Source of the DNA: Prorocentrum cordatum
Lineage: Eukaryota > Sar > Dinophyceae > Prorocentrales > Prorocentraceae
Assembly (NCBI GenBank): GCA_963575745.1
Contig: CAUYUJ010000704.1
Location: forward strand, 17,501 to 81,500
Reading direction: 5' to 3'
Length of the DNA stretch: 64,000 bases
The position numbers and the translations under genes are program-made. Positions 42,520 through 54,122 of this stretch are shown piece after piece; the first letter of the stretch is position 1, and the number at the start of each line of letters is the position of its first letter. A model generated the notes under the pieces. The model saw only the letters and a program-made list of their open reading frames with translations, did no database searches and was not told the origin of the DNA.

Positions 42520-43630
42520 ACGCTCCCTGGGACCATCTGGCCCGATCGGGGGCGGGCTCGGAGGACCTCACCAAAAAGGCCCTCAGGGGAGAGGCCCTCG
42601 CCCTGCCCGTGAGGCCGCGCCAGAGCCGCCAGCTCGGGAGGGTCCCTGCCTCCTCGTCCTCCTGCTGCTGCTGCTTCTCCTCATCGCCCCCCCCCTCCCT
42701 CCCTCCTCGCCCTCCTCGCTCTCCTCTCCTCCTCCCCCCCTCGTCGTCATCGCCGCCGCCACTGCCGCCGCCGCCGCCGTGGCCATCGCCGCTGCCGTGG
42801 CCGCCGCTGCCGCCACCGCCGCCGCTGTCGTTGCCGCCGCTGCCGTGGCCGTGGCCGCCGCTGCCGTCGCCGCCGCCGCTGCCGCCGCCGCCGCCGCGGG
42901 GCCGCCGGCCTCCTCGCGCTGGCGCTCGTGTCGGTCGCCTGCGGGCGCCGACGGTGCCGCCGTCGCTGCAAGCGTCGGCGCCGACGCCGACGCCGACGGC
43001 GAAGGCGTCGCGGCCAACGCCGACGACTACGGCGACGACGTCGACCTGCGCCGGCGCCGCGGCCGACGCCGCCGCCGACGTCGCCAAAAGCGTCGCCGCC
43101 GACGGCGAAGGCGACCGGCGGCCGCCACGCCAGGCCGCAGGGGGAGCGTGGGAGGGCGCGGGGAGGAGCAAGGCGCACGACGGGCGGCACTTGCCACCAG
43201 CGGGCGGCGGGCGCCGCCGACGCTGCTCCCCGCCGATGCCGCCGACGCTCCGCCGACCCCGCCCGCGCGGGGCAGGCGTGCGATTGGCGGCGCCTGCTGC
43301 AAAGCCTGGGGGTCCCTTGGGGGGTCTCGGGGGCGTCGGTGGCTCCGCCCCCCCCCCCGCTCCTTCCCGCGCTGTCCCGTGGCAGGCAGTGTGTGCAGAG
43401 AGGGCCGCGCCCTGCGCTGCGTTTCGCGTGGCTGCGAACGGTTGGGCCTTTCGCAGGGCTGCGTGCACCTTGGCGGATCGAGAACACCTGCGGTGAGATG
43501 CCGCCGCCCCCTCTCTTCTGGAAGCGGCCATGTGGCCGAGTGTTGCGGCCGAAGCTCGGCCAAGCTATGGACATGTGGTCAGGATCATATATGATTTGCA
43601 TGCCCGAAAGGGGAACGGATAACGCCGGGG
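42520..43630. repeat. GC-rich block with (GCC)n core
   Basis: GCCGCCGCC runs at 42,745-42,900 and GCCGACGCC words to 43,100, then unique GC-rich DNA. Frames are open on both strands, but they are low-complexity Ala/Arg/Pro. Confidence 0.7.
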
Positions 43631-43635
43631 GGGAG

Positions 43636-43939
43636 GGGTAGAGTCTACTCTCTTTTTAGAAAGGAGAATCTACGCGGTGCAACCTATGCAATGCAGTCTA
43701 TGCGGTGCAATTAATTTCTGTTCGCAGTGAGTTGTCCACTCCACTGCTCGCGCAAACATCCCACCCACCCACCCGCAACTTGGTTTGCAAAATCTCTTAA
43801 GACCGTGACGGTGGGTACCACATGGCACTTGGCAACAACAGCGACGCCGACGACGACAGCGACAACGACGATGACGACGCCGCCGACAACGACTACGACG
43901 ACACCGACGACGTCTCCAACGACTTCGACGACGCCGACA

Positions 43940-43977
<38 letters not shown>

Positions 43978-45515
43978 ACCGACGACGACGACGACGACGA
44001 CGATGACAACGACGACGACGATGACGATAAACCGACGACACCGACGACGACGACGTCAACGACGCCGACGACGACGACGACGACGACGGCGGCGACGACG
44101 ACGACGCCGACGTCGACGGACGACGAAGACGACAAACGACGCCGACGCCGCCGACGACGACGAAGACGACGACGAGGTCGCCAACGAAGACAACGAGAAA
44201 GGAGGGAGATGACGACGGCGACAACGACAGGCGACGACGCGAACGACGAAGAAGGAGGAAGGACCCGGCGCACGCCGACACGGCAACACGAGGGAGGAGG
44301 CTGAGGGAAGAGACGACGACCGACGACGACGACGACGGACGACGCCGACGACGACGGCGGCGACGACGACGACCGACGTCGACGACGACAACGACGCCGA
44401 CGCCGACGACGACGAAGACGACGACGACGACGCCAACGAAGACGACGAGGGAAGGAGGAGGACGACGACGGCGACAACGACGACAACGACGACAACGACG
44501 AGGGAGGAGGGAGGACGGCGACGACGCGAACGACGAAGAAGGAGGAAGGACGGCGACGCCGACGACGGCAACGACGAGGGAGGAGGCTAAGGGAAGACGA
44601 CGACGACGACGACAACGACGACGACGACGACGGCGACGAAATAGGAGGGACGACGACGAGACGCCGACGACGGACGACGATGACGACGAGGGAGGAGGAG
44701 GAAGGACGACCACGGCGACAACGACGACGGAAACGACCACGACGCCAAAGAGGACGACGACGACGAACACGAGGAAAGACAGAGGACGACGTAGGCGACG
44801 ACGACGACGAAAATGACGCGGGAGGAGGGAGGGCGGCGACGACGACGACGACGACGCAAGAGCGCGCGCGCACGCTTTTGTTGAAAATCCGTGTTGCGAA
44901 AACTTGTGTTTTTGTAGGTTTTTTGGACACACGATTTTGAAATCCTTCCGAAACCGATGGGTTTTGAAGGTTTTCGGCATACGCGCGCGACGACGCGCGC
45001 GTCTGCACTTCGTCCAATTTGTTGCAGGGGATTCTTGCGACGGCACACGCGCAAGGGCGTTCGACAGATTTCGACATGAGCGCGCGCGAAGCCCGTTTGG
45101 TAGCATTTTGTGAAAATCTTGAAACACCTATGGTTTTCTTAAGATTTCGCAAGAGCTTTCGCGGAAGCTTTTTTAGCAACTCTGTGTTGCGAAACCCTGT
45201 GTTTTTGTATGTTTTTTGGAAACTCGATTGCGAAATCCTTCCCGCACCGACGGTTTTTGAAGGATTTCGGCATGCGCGCGCGACGACGCGCGCGTGTGCA
45301 CTTCGTCTCGTTTTTTGCAAGGGATTCGTGAAAAAGTGCTATGCTAGAACAAAACATGTCACCGCATAGTGTTTTTTACAAGGGAACCTCAGGGGGGGGA
45401 AACCGGTTTGGCTGGGATGGTATGATTTCATATTTAGGATGGACGAGTGTGCAAAATATATATGAAATCATACTATCCCAGGGGGAGCCGATAAGTCCAG
45501 GGGAGGGTAGAGTTT
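43636..45515 (+). repeat. Macrosatellite unit 1 (~1.88 kb) with CGA core
   Basis: 5' module: GAGTCTACTCTCTTTTTAGA then GAGAATCTACGCGGTGCAAC and GCAACTTGGTTTGCAAAATC. The core (CGA/GAC)n is at about 43,840-44,850. The 3' module has two ~290-bp sub-repeats, each with GAAATCCTTCC, TTTTGAAGG and CGCGCGACGACGCGCGCG. A long inverted repeat follows at about 45,414-45,481. The next unit begins at once. Confidence 0.9.
45414..45481. repeat. Hairpin at the end of macrosatellite unit 1
   Basis: CTGGGATGGTATGATTTCAT faces ATGAAATCATACTATCCCAG with one mismatch in 20 and a loop of about 28 bases. It recurs at the end of unit 2 (TA-expanded loop) and in part at the end of unit 3. Confidence 0.85.
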
Positions 45516-46969
45516 ATTCTCTTTTTAGAGACGAGAATCTACTTGGCGCAACTTACGCGATGCAACCTGTGTAATGAAATCTATGTGGTGCAATCTATGC
45601 GGCGCAATTTAGGTGGTGCAACCTACGCGGTGCAAACTATGTATTGCAATCTATGGGGTGCAATCTATGTGGCGCAATTAATTTCTGTTCGCAGTGAGTT
45701 GTCCACTCCGCTGCTCGCGCAAACATCCCACCCACCCACCCGCAACTTGGTTTGCAAAATCTCTTAAGACCGTGACGGTGGGTACCAAATGGCACTTGGC
45801 AGCGACAGCGACGCCGACCACGCCAGAACGACGACGACGACGCCGCCGACAACGACTACAACGACACCAACGACGTCTCCAGCGACTTCGACGACGCCGA
45901 CAACGACAACAACGACGACGACGACACCGACGACGACGACGACACCGACGCCGACGCAGACGACGACGATGACAACGACAACGACGATGACAACACCGAC
46001 GACGACGACAACGACAACCGACGACGACGACGACGTCAACGACGCCGACGACGACGACGACGACGGCAGCGACGACGACGACACCGACATCGACGACGGC
46101 GAAGACGACGACGACGCCGACGCCGACGACGACGATGAAGACGACGACGACCTCGCCAACGAAGACGTCGACGAGGGAGGAGGGAGGACGACGACGGCGA
46201 CAACTACGACAACGACGATAACGACGACAACGACGAGGGAGGAGGGAGGACGGCGACGACGCGAACGACGAAGAAGGAGGAAGGACGGCAACGTGATGAT
46301 GATAACGACGAGGGAGGAGGGAAGACGATGATGATGATAACGACGAAACCTTGTGCTTTTGTAGGTTTTTTGGACACACGACTTTGAAATCCTTCCGAAA
46401 CCGATGGGTTTTGAAGGATTCCGGCATACGCGCGCGACGACGCGCGCGTCTGCACTTGGTCCCATTTTTTGCAGAGGATTCTCGCAACGGCACACGCGCA
46501 AGGGCGTTCGACAGATTTCGACATGCGCGCGCGCGAAGCCCGTTTGATAGCACTTTGTGAAAATCGTGAAAAACCTATGGTTTCCTTAAGAGTTCGCACG
46601 AAGCCCGTTTGACAGCACTTTGTGAAAATCTTGAAAAACCGATGGTTTCCTTAAGATTTCGCAAGAGCTCGCGCGTAAGCTTTTTTAGCAAATCAGTGTT
46701 GAACAACCTTGTGTTTTTGTATGTTTTTTGGAAGCACGATTGCGAAATCCTTCGGACACCGAAGGTTTTTGAAGGATTTCGGCATGCACGCGCGACGGCG
46801 CGCGCGTGTGCACTTCGTTTCATTTTTTTGCAAAGGATTCGTGAAAAAGTGCTATGTTAGAACAACAAATGTCACCGCATAGTGTTTTTTACAAGGGAAC
46901 CGCAGGGGGGGGGAACCCGGTTTGGCTGGGATGGTATAATTTCATGTTTAGGATGGACGAGTGTGCAGA

Positions 46970-47023
<54 letters not shown>

Positions 47024-47110
47024 CATCTATAATATATATATTTATATATATTATATATATATATGATATATATGAAAATCATACTATCCAAAGGGAACCG
47101 ATAAATCCGG
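45516..47110 (+). repeat. Macrosatellite unit 2 (~1.6 kb) with shorter CGA core
   Basis: Same module order as unit 1. The GCGGTGCAA.CTATG words are expanded (45,545-45,680), the CGA core is shorter (45,810-46,345), and the loop of the terminal inverted repeat has been invaded by a (TA)n run at 46,970-47,070. Confidence 0.9.
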
Positions 47111-47220
47111 GGGGGGGGGGAGGGGGGTAGAATCTATTAATCTTTTAGAAAGGAGAATCCATGTGGTGCCATCTAAGCGGTGCGACCTATGCAATCCAGT
47201 CTGTGCTGTGCAACCGATTT
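47111..47220 (+). repeat. Truncated start of a further macrosatellite unit
   Basis: AGAAAGGAGAATCCATGTGG and following GTGC.ATCTA words match the 5' module, then the sequence departs. Confidence 0.75.
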
Positions 47221-47227
47221 CGTGCAA

Positions 47228-47350
47228 GCTATGCGACGGCGACGGCGGCGACGGGCGGAACCGCCCGTGAAAGCCGCCACGCGCCCCGAGCTGCGGCGAC
47301 GGCGACGGCGGCGACGGGCGGCACCGCCCGCAAAAGCTGCCATTCACCCC
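47228..47350 (+). repeat. 61-bp GC-rich tandem duplication
   Basis: GCGACGGCGACGGCGGCGAC then GGGCGG.ACCGCCCG occurs twice. GGGCGGAACCGCCC is itself a short hairpin. Confidence 0.85.
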
Positions 47351-47394
47351 GAGATGGTTAAGCCAAGTAAGGACACCTAAGTGCAAGCACTGTT

Positions 47395-47490
47395 TGGGGA
47401 ATGAGTGGTAAGGAATTCTCAAGCGAACCGCCCAGCCCACCTTTCCGACTGGCCTCTGGGGGCGACGGGGAGGAGTTATTTATGAGAAAA
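47395..47490 (-). repeat. Composite repeat, left-border fragment (copy F)
   Basis: Contains the complement of CTGTCGC..C..AGGCCAGTCG and GCG.TTCGCTTGAGA, as at 16,640-16,700. A GAG-rich tract follows, as expected for reverse orientation. Confidence 0.7.
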
Positions 47491-47704
47491 AAGAACGGAG
47501 GATGAGGAGGAGAGGGGACGACGAAGAAGGAGGCGGAGGATCCCGGAAATGCGACGTCCTGATTCTTTCAAGATGCGGCCCCCGTAAGCCCCGACCCCTT
47601 CCCCGAGACCGGCGCTGCATCCTGGGCCTTCTTTTGACGGCCATGCCGAAAACTGCGAAAAAACCTCATCCCGACTTTTTTACGACGCGATCATGGCTGG
47701 GGCT

Positions 47705-47754
47705 GGGGGGGACGAGGAGGAGGAGGAGTAGGAGTAGGAGTAGGATGAGGATGG

Positions 47755-47838
<84 letters not shown>

Positions 47839-47862
47839 GGATGAGGAGGAGGAGGAGGAGGC
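47705..47862. repeat. (GAT)n microsatellite
   Basis: Almost perfect GAT triplets with GGAGGA flanks. Confidence 0.95.
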
Positions 47863-48159
47863 CACGTTTTACTTTGCATCCTGCCTGTTGCCTTATTTGC
47901 TTTCCCGAGGCAGAAAGTACCAGTGATGTTGAAAGGGGGCCCATAAAGGATTGAGGGAGGGAGTTTTATTCCCAAGGTACTACAGCTGCCATCGGTTCTA
48001 CCTGGCGGGCGCCTACTCTAGGTACCCAGCTTTGTTGCACATCTCTTTTTCCTTCTTAACCTGCGGCGCCCACCAGGTACTGCGCCAAGTCGGACTCCTA
48101 CAATTTTTCCCGCTATCACAAGCGCCACAGCTTTCTTGCTCAGGTTGGCCTAACGTAAA

Positions 48160-48510
48160 AATGAGGTGGACGAGGAGGATGAGGTGGACGGGGAGGAGGA
48201 GGAGGAGGAGGAGGAGGAGGAGGAGGAGGAGGAGGAGGAGAGGAGGAGGAGGAGGAGGAGGAGGAGGAGGAGGAGGAGGAGGAGGGATGGTGGACGAGGA
48301 GGTGGCGAGGAGGAGGAGGAGAGGAGGAGGAGGAGGAGGAGGAGGCGGAGGAGGAGGCGGAGGAGGAGGAGGAGGAGGGGGAGGAGAAGGAGGAGCAGTA
48401 GGAGGAGGAGGAAGGAGGAGGAGGAGGAGGAGGAGGAGGAGGAGGAGGAAGGAGGAAGGAGGAGAAGCAGTAGAAGAAGGAGGAGGAGGAGGAGGAGGAG
48501 GCCGCGGATC
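48160..48510. repeat. (GAG)n microsatellite
   Basis: GAG triplets with GGC, GCA and GTA variants. Confidence 0.93.
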
Positions 48511-48855
48511 CGTTTCTACGACGCGGTCCTGCCTGGCATGCCGGCGGCGACGCCGCCGATGGGGGCCGCGCCGCCGCTCTGCCCCCACGGCGGGGGGCGC
48601 GGCGGTCGCCTGCCCGGGCGCCGTGGCGGCCGCCCCTGCCCCGCTCGTCGTCCTGCCGGGCCCCCGGCGGTCCCCGGGGGGCGGCGGCGGGGGGGCAGCG
48701 GTGAGGAAGGGGCGAGGAGGGGGGGCGGGGGAAGGGGCGGGGGAGGGGCGAGGGGAGGGGGAGGGGAGCGAGGGCGAGGAGGGGGGGAGGCGGGGAGGGG
48801 GGTGAAGGGCGTGGAGGGCGGGGGCGAGGAAGGGCGGGGAGGGGGGTGGAGGGCG
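48511..48855. repeat. GC-rich and G-rich low-complexity block
   Basis: GGGGAGGGGCGAGG words fill 48,700-48,850. Confidence 0.75.
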
Positions 48856-48962
48856 ATGGCGACGGCGATGGCGACGGTGACGATGGCGATGAGGACGAGG
48901 ACGAGGAGGATGAGGATGAGGATGATGAGGAGGAGGATGATGATGATGATGATGATGAAGAA

Positions 48963-48993
<31 letters not shown>

Positions 48994-49265
48994 CTGATGC
49001 TGATGCTGATGCTGATGCTGATGCTGATGCTGCTGATGATGATGAGGATGAGGATGATGCTGATGCTGATGCTGATGCTGATGCTGATGCTGATGATGAT
49101 GATGGTGATGATGATGATGATGATGCTGATGATGATGTTGATGATACTGATGCTGCTGATGATGATGATGCTGATGTTGATACTGATGCTGATTCTGCTG
49201 CTGACGATGATGATGCTGATTATGACGATGGTTCAGACGATGATTCAGATGATGACTACGACGAC
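48856..49265. repeat. (GAT)n with (GCTGAT)n higher-order pattern
   Basis: GATGAT and GATGCTGATGCT blocks alternate in a higher-order pattern. Confidence 0.93.
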
Positions 49266-49334
49266 GACGACGTTGGTGACGTTGATGGTGACGTTGATGG
49301 CTGTGTTGATGACGGGGCAGGTGAGGTGGAGGAG

Positions 49335-49432
49335 ACGACCATAGCGAAAGGTGAGGTGGAGGAGGAGGAGGAGGAGGAGGAGGAGGAGGAGGAGGAGGAG
49401 GAGGAGGAGGAGGAGGGGGAGGGGGGGATGCC
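49335..49432. repeat. (GAG)n microsatellite
   Basis: GAG triplets. Confidence 0.93.
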
Positions 49433-50025
49433 CGCAGCGGGCCATGGGCTAAGCGCGGGACCCGCCCATCCCGGCATGGCGCCCGCGACTGCAAGAGCCA
49501 TGCCACCAGGGGTCTGCCCGCACGCGTGGCTGCCCGCAGGCATCCGATCCCAGGAAGCCGCCATGCTGGGCCCCATGGTTGCCTGGCGAGCAGCGCGCCG
49601 CAGGCGCCAGCTCGCCATGGAGGCGGCGCTCAGGCGCCAGCAGTGCCGGAGCCACCGCTACACCGTAGAAGATCGGCACCAGTCCAACCCCGGCAGCGCC
49701 GCCAAGATGCTGGATCGACACGGACGTCACCACCCTCAGCACCGACGCCCAGCTCTTCGAGCCGCATCAGGTCACGAGCATCCTACCGAATACCGAGGCC
49801 CATTAACAGCGGCAGGCCCAAATGGCCAGCTCGTTCATAGACCCCCACGCCGCCCTGCCGACTGAGGAGGGCGACCACGACGACCACAAAGGGAACCGCG
49901 AGCTCTGCTGTGCGACCTGCACGTGCGGGGCTACCATTTTCTTCGCCAGATCCCACACCTACCATTGAGCAGGGACCGACCGTCTCGGCATTCCTAGAGG
50001 CCTCCCACGACATGTTCGTAGAGCC
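49433..50025. other. Unassigned GC-rich sequence
   Basis: Overlapping frames on both strands, none recognisable. CAGGCGCCAG words recur near 49,590-49,640. Confidence 0.35.
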
Positions 50026-50029
50026 CAAG

Positions 50030-50160
50030 AAGGTTCTAATAACAAAAGCAATGTTCTTAGAACATGAGCCCGATGTGTTAAAACGAGACAGTCTCAGCCA
50101 GACATGTTCTAAGAACACTTCTTGCAGACTACAAGAGGTTCTTAGAGAATTCTCTGGTGG
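50030..50160. repeat. Cluster of nested palindromes
   Basis: TGTTCTTAGAACATG (about 50,052) is the exact complement of CATGTTCTAAGAACA (about 50,103). Between them GAGACAGTCTC forms its own stem. AGAGAATTCTCT, a perfect palindrome, follows at about 50,144. Confidence 0.82.
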
Positions 50161-50309
50161 ACCTCAAGGCCGGCCAGGACGTCTCGCCACTGCTTGGTAG
50201 CAGCGCACCAAGTACGGCCAACCCAACGGCATCGATGAGGGAGGCGATGAGGACAACCACGCAGGCGCCAGTTCACAGCGGCGGCGACCTCGAGGAGGAT
50301 CCGGGCGCC

Positions 50310-50372
50310 GAGTACGAGGAGGAGGACGTCGAGCACGAGGAGGAGGAGGAGGAGGAGGAGGAGGAGGATCAC
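50310..50372. repeat. (GAG)n run
   Basis: GAGGAGGAGGACG then GAG triplets. Confidence 0.9.
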
Positions 50373-50599
50373 TGATCAAACTGCCAGGTCAGCTAGCGGG
50401 CCGCCATTGAACAGTCCCACGAGGGCGCTAGGCGCAATGAGGAACTGCCAATGGGGGACACCCATTGCTTGGGGAAGCCCCAACTCGCAGCCTGTTAACG
50501 GGGATTGCTAACGAGGGCCCGCCCTGGCTAGTAGCCCCAAATCGAAGGCACTGTGCCCGGCGAGGTGGATGAGCAGAGGAGAGGGCCTGCGTTGAAAAC

Positions 50600-51030
50600 G
50601 CCGGCTCCCTCTCGTGAAGGGACAAGTGGGGGAGGTGAGGAGGAGAGGGCCTGCGTTGAAAGCGCCAGCTCCCTCTCGTGGATGGCGGCTCCCTCTCGTG
50701 ACGGGCGGCTCCCTCTCGTGACGGGCGGCTCCCTCTCGTGGAGGGCGGCTCCCTCTCGTGGAGGGCGGCTCCCTCTCGTGGAGGGCGGCTCCCTCTCGTG
50801 ACGGGCGGATCCCTCTCGGGGAGAGCGGCTCCCTCTCGTGACGGGCGGCTCCCTCTCGGGGAGAGCGGCTCCCTCTCCTGGAGGGCGGCTCCCTCTCGTG
50901 GAGGGCGGCTCCCTCTCGTGGAGGGCGGCTCCCTCTCTTGGGGGGCGGCTACCCCTCGTGGAGGGCGGCTCCCTCTCGTGGAGGGCGGCTCCCTCTCGTG
51001 GAGGGCGGCTCCAACTCGTGGAGGGCGGCA
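50600..51030 (+). repeat. 20-bp satellite GGCGGCTCCCTCTCGTGGAG
   Basis: About 18 head-to-tail units from 50,680, preceded by two longer units ending GAGAGGGCCTGCGTTGAAA. Each unit contains CCCTC-TCGTG-GAGGG, a 5-bp stem. Confidence 0.95.
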
Positions 51031-51064
51031 AGAGAAGGAGGCGGAGCTGGCCAGACTAGGGGAT

Positions 51065-51800
51065 TCTTCTCCCCCTCCTCCTCCTCCTCCTCCTCCTCCT
51101 CCTCCTCCTCCTCCTCCTGCTCCTTCTTCTCCGCGTCTTGCCACGTCGTCCAGAAAGTGCTCTGGGAGTGAGCAATGCGTCTAACCTCCTCCTCCTTCTC
51201 CTCCTCCTCCTCCTCCTCCTCCTCTCCTCCTCCTCCGCCTCCTCCTCCTCATTCTCCTCGTCCTGCTACGTCGGCCAGGCATTTCCCTGGGGGTGAGCGA
51301 TGCGTCTAACCTTCTCCTCCTCCTCCTCCTCCTCCTCCACCTGCTCCTTCTTCTCCTCGTCCTGCTACGTCGGCCAGACATTTCTCTGGTGGTGAGCGAT
51401 GCGTCGAACCTTCTCCTCCTCCTCCTCCTCCTCCTTATCCTCGTCCTGCTATGTCGGCCAGACATTGCTCTGGGGGTGAGCGATACGACTAACCTTCTCC
51501 TCCTCCTCCTCCTGCCCCTCCCTGTCCGCCCGCTTTCCTCCTCCTCCTCCTCCGCCCCCCTCCTCGGCCCCCCTCCTCCCTCCTCCTCCCTCATCCTCCT
51601 CCTCCTCCTCCTCCTCCTTCCCTTCTGCCTCCCTGCCTTCCTGCCTCCCTGTCTCCCCTCCTCCACCTCACAGTCCTCTTCCTCCTCCCACCCTCCCTCC
51701 TCCTTCTCCTCCTGCCTCCCTCCTCCTCCTCCTCCTCCTCCTCCTCCTCCTCCTTCTACTCGTTTTCCGTTTCCTCTTTCTCCTCATCCTCCTCTCCCCA
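51065..51800. repeat. (CTC)n tracts with a ~95-bp higher-order repeat
   Basis: GGTGAGCGATGCGTCTAACC or close variants recur at about 51,168, 51,291, 51,392 and 51,474, each followed by CTC triplets and TCCTGCTACGTCGGCCAG. The CTC tract continues to 51,790. Confidence 0.88.
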
Positions 51801-51939
51801 GCATGGGGAGAGGTCCTCCGGCACGTCGATGACGGCCATAATCTCCGCGCCCGCCTGCGCTGACAGGGGTCGGCTTCGGGCCCAGAGGGGGTGGCCCCAG
51901 CATGAAATTGCGACGGAGGAGGAGCAGCTGGTAGAGGCA

Positions 51940-51980
51940 TGGAGTAATGATGAAGGTGGTGATGAGGATAACGTTGTTGT

Positions 51981-52011
<31 letters not shown>

Positions 52012-52032
52012 GATGATGGTGATGATGAGGAG
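51940..52032. repeat. (GAT)n run
   Basis: GATGATGATGGTGATG triplets. Confidence 0.92.
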
Positions 52033-52264
52033 CGCGAAAGGGGGATTATGGGAGAGAGCATCGAATATCGAATATCGAGGACCCGCCAAATGTGACATTC
52101 CTGCATGCTTGGCACCTTTCGCGAACTGTGGACCAAATAAGAAGCATGCATGAATAAACGCAAGCCGTAAAAACACTCGTACGTATACACGCGTATATAT
52201 GTAGTAGATGTACACAATACATCCCATACGACCACCGTTCGGGTGATAAGAAGGTTCGGGGGGA

Positions 52265-52470
52265 GGAACCAACGTCTCAACCAATCGATCTCCTTCTCGA
52301 TCTCACTAGCGGTCTCACTCCATCGACCCCACTATCCATATCCATATCAACCTCACAATCGATCCCACCATCGATCTCACAACCGATCTCAACACCAATC
52401 GAATCATCGATCTCAACATCGATCCGATTCTCGCTCTTACCACCGACATCACTACCGATCTCACTGTCGC
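52265..52470 (+). repeat. Degenerate ~12-bp CGATCTCAACAC array
   Basis: ATCGATCTCAACATCGATCC and variants for about 200 bp. Confidence 0.82.
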
Positions 52471-52774
52471 ACACCGCGGGGCCCCGCGCCACCGGATACA
52501 ACAACCACCGCGGGACACCACGGGACACCGCCCGGACACCGCGGCGGAACACCCCGGGCCACCGCCGCACAACTCGGGAGGGGGGGAGCGGTCTTTTGGC
52601 CCGGCGGCGCCCTAGCCGGGGGAGGGTTCACTCCACTCGCCCGCCCACGCAGCAGCCTCGCCCCGACGGCACGGGAGCACGAAACCGAAGCCGATTTCCA
52701 GGTGTGGGATTATCCGTGTCACTGCGATCCCGCTCAGCTTCGATACATAGGTATTTGTATGTGCGTATGTATAC

Positions 52775-52784
52775 GAAACAACTA

Positions 52785-52833
<49 letters not shown>

Positions 52834-52878
52834 GGGTATGTATATATCTGTGTGTATGTATGTGAGTATGTAGGTATT

Positions 52879-52912
<34 letters not shown>

Positions 52913-52960
52913 GTTCTGTGTGTATGTATGTGTATACATGTATGTGTGAGCCAGCGTGGG
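52775..52960. repeat. (GTGTAT)n and (CTGT)n microsatellites
   Basis: GTGTATGTGTATGTG at 52,785-52,845 and CTGTCTGTCTGT at 52,880-52,915. Confidence 0.95.
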
Positions 52961-53024
52961 CCCAAACACGTAAGTTATTGGAGTGGTGCTGAATTAGCTA
53001 AGTGGTTCAGGATAGGTGGTAAAA

Positions 53025-53316
53025 GCTATGTGGTGCAGTTGATTTCTGTTCGCAGTGAATTGTCCACTCCACTGCTCGCGCAAACATCCCACCCGCCCAC
53101 CCGCAACTTGGTTTGCAAAATCTCTTAAGACCGTGACGGTGGGTACCACATGGCACTTGGCAACAACAGCGACGCCGACGACGACAGCGACAACGACCAT
53201 GACGATGCCGCCGACAACGACTACGACGACACCGACGACGTCTCCAACGACTTCGACGACGCCGACAACGACGACGACGACGACACCGACGACGACGACG
53301 ACGACACCGACGCCAA

Positions 53317-53348
<32 letters not shown>

Positions 53349-53676
53349 CCGACGACGACGATAACGACGACACCGACGACGATGACGTCAACGACGCCGC
53401 CGACGACGACGACGACGCCGACGGCGGCGACGACGACGACGCGGACGTCGACGACGACGAAAACGACAACGACACCGACGCCGACGACGAAGACGAAGAC
53501 GACGACGACGTCGCCAACGAAGACAACGAGGAAGGAGGGAGGACGACGACGGCGACAAAGACGACAACGACGAGGGAGGATGGAGGACGATGACGACGCG
53601 AACGACGAAGAAGGAGGAAGGACGGCGACGCCGACGACGGCAACGACGAGGGAGGACGGAAGACGAAGACGACGAC

Positions 53677-53710
<34 letters not shown>

Positions 53711-54087
53711 ACGAAATAGGAGGGACGACGACGAGGCGCCGACGACGGACGACGACGACGACGAGGGAGGAGGAGGAAGGACGACCACGGCGACAACGAC
53801 GACGGAAACGACCACGACGCCAAAGAGGACGACGACGACGAACACGAGGAAAGACACAGGACGACGCACGACGACGACGACGTCGACGACGACGAAGACG
53901 ACAACGACGCCGACGCCGACGACGACGACGACGACGTCGCCAACGAAGACAACGAGGAAGGAGGGGGGACGACGACGGCGACAACGACGACAACGACGAG
54001 GGAGGAGGGAGGACGGCGACGACGCGAACGACGAAGGAGGAGGAAGGACGGCGACGCCGACGACGGCAACGACGAGGGAGGAGGGAA

Positions 54088-54122
<35 letters not shown>

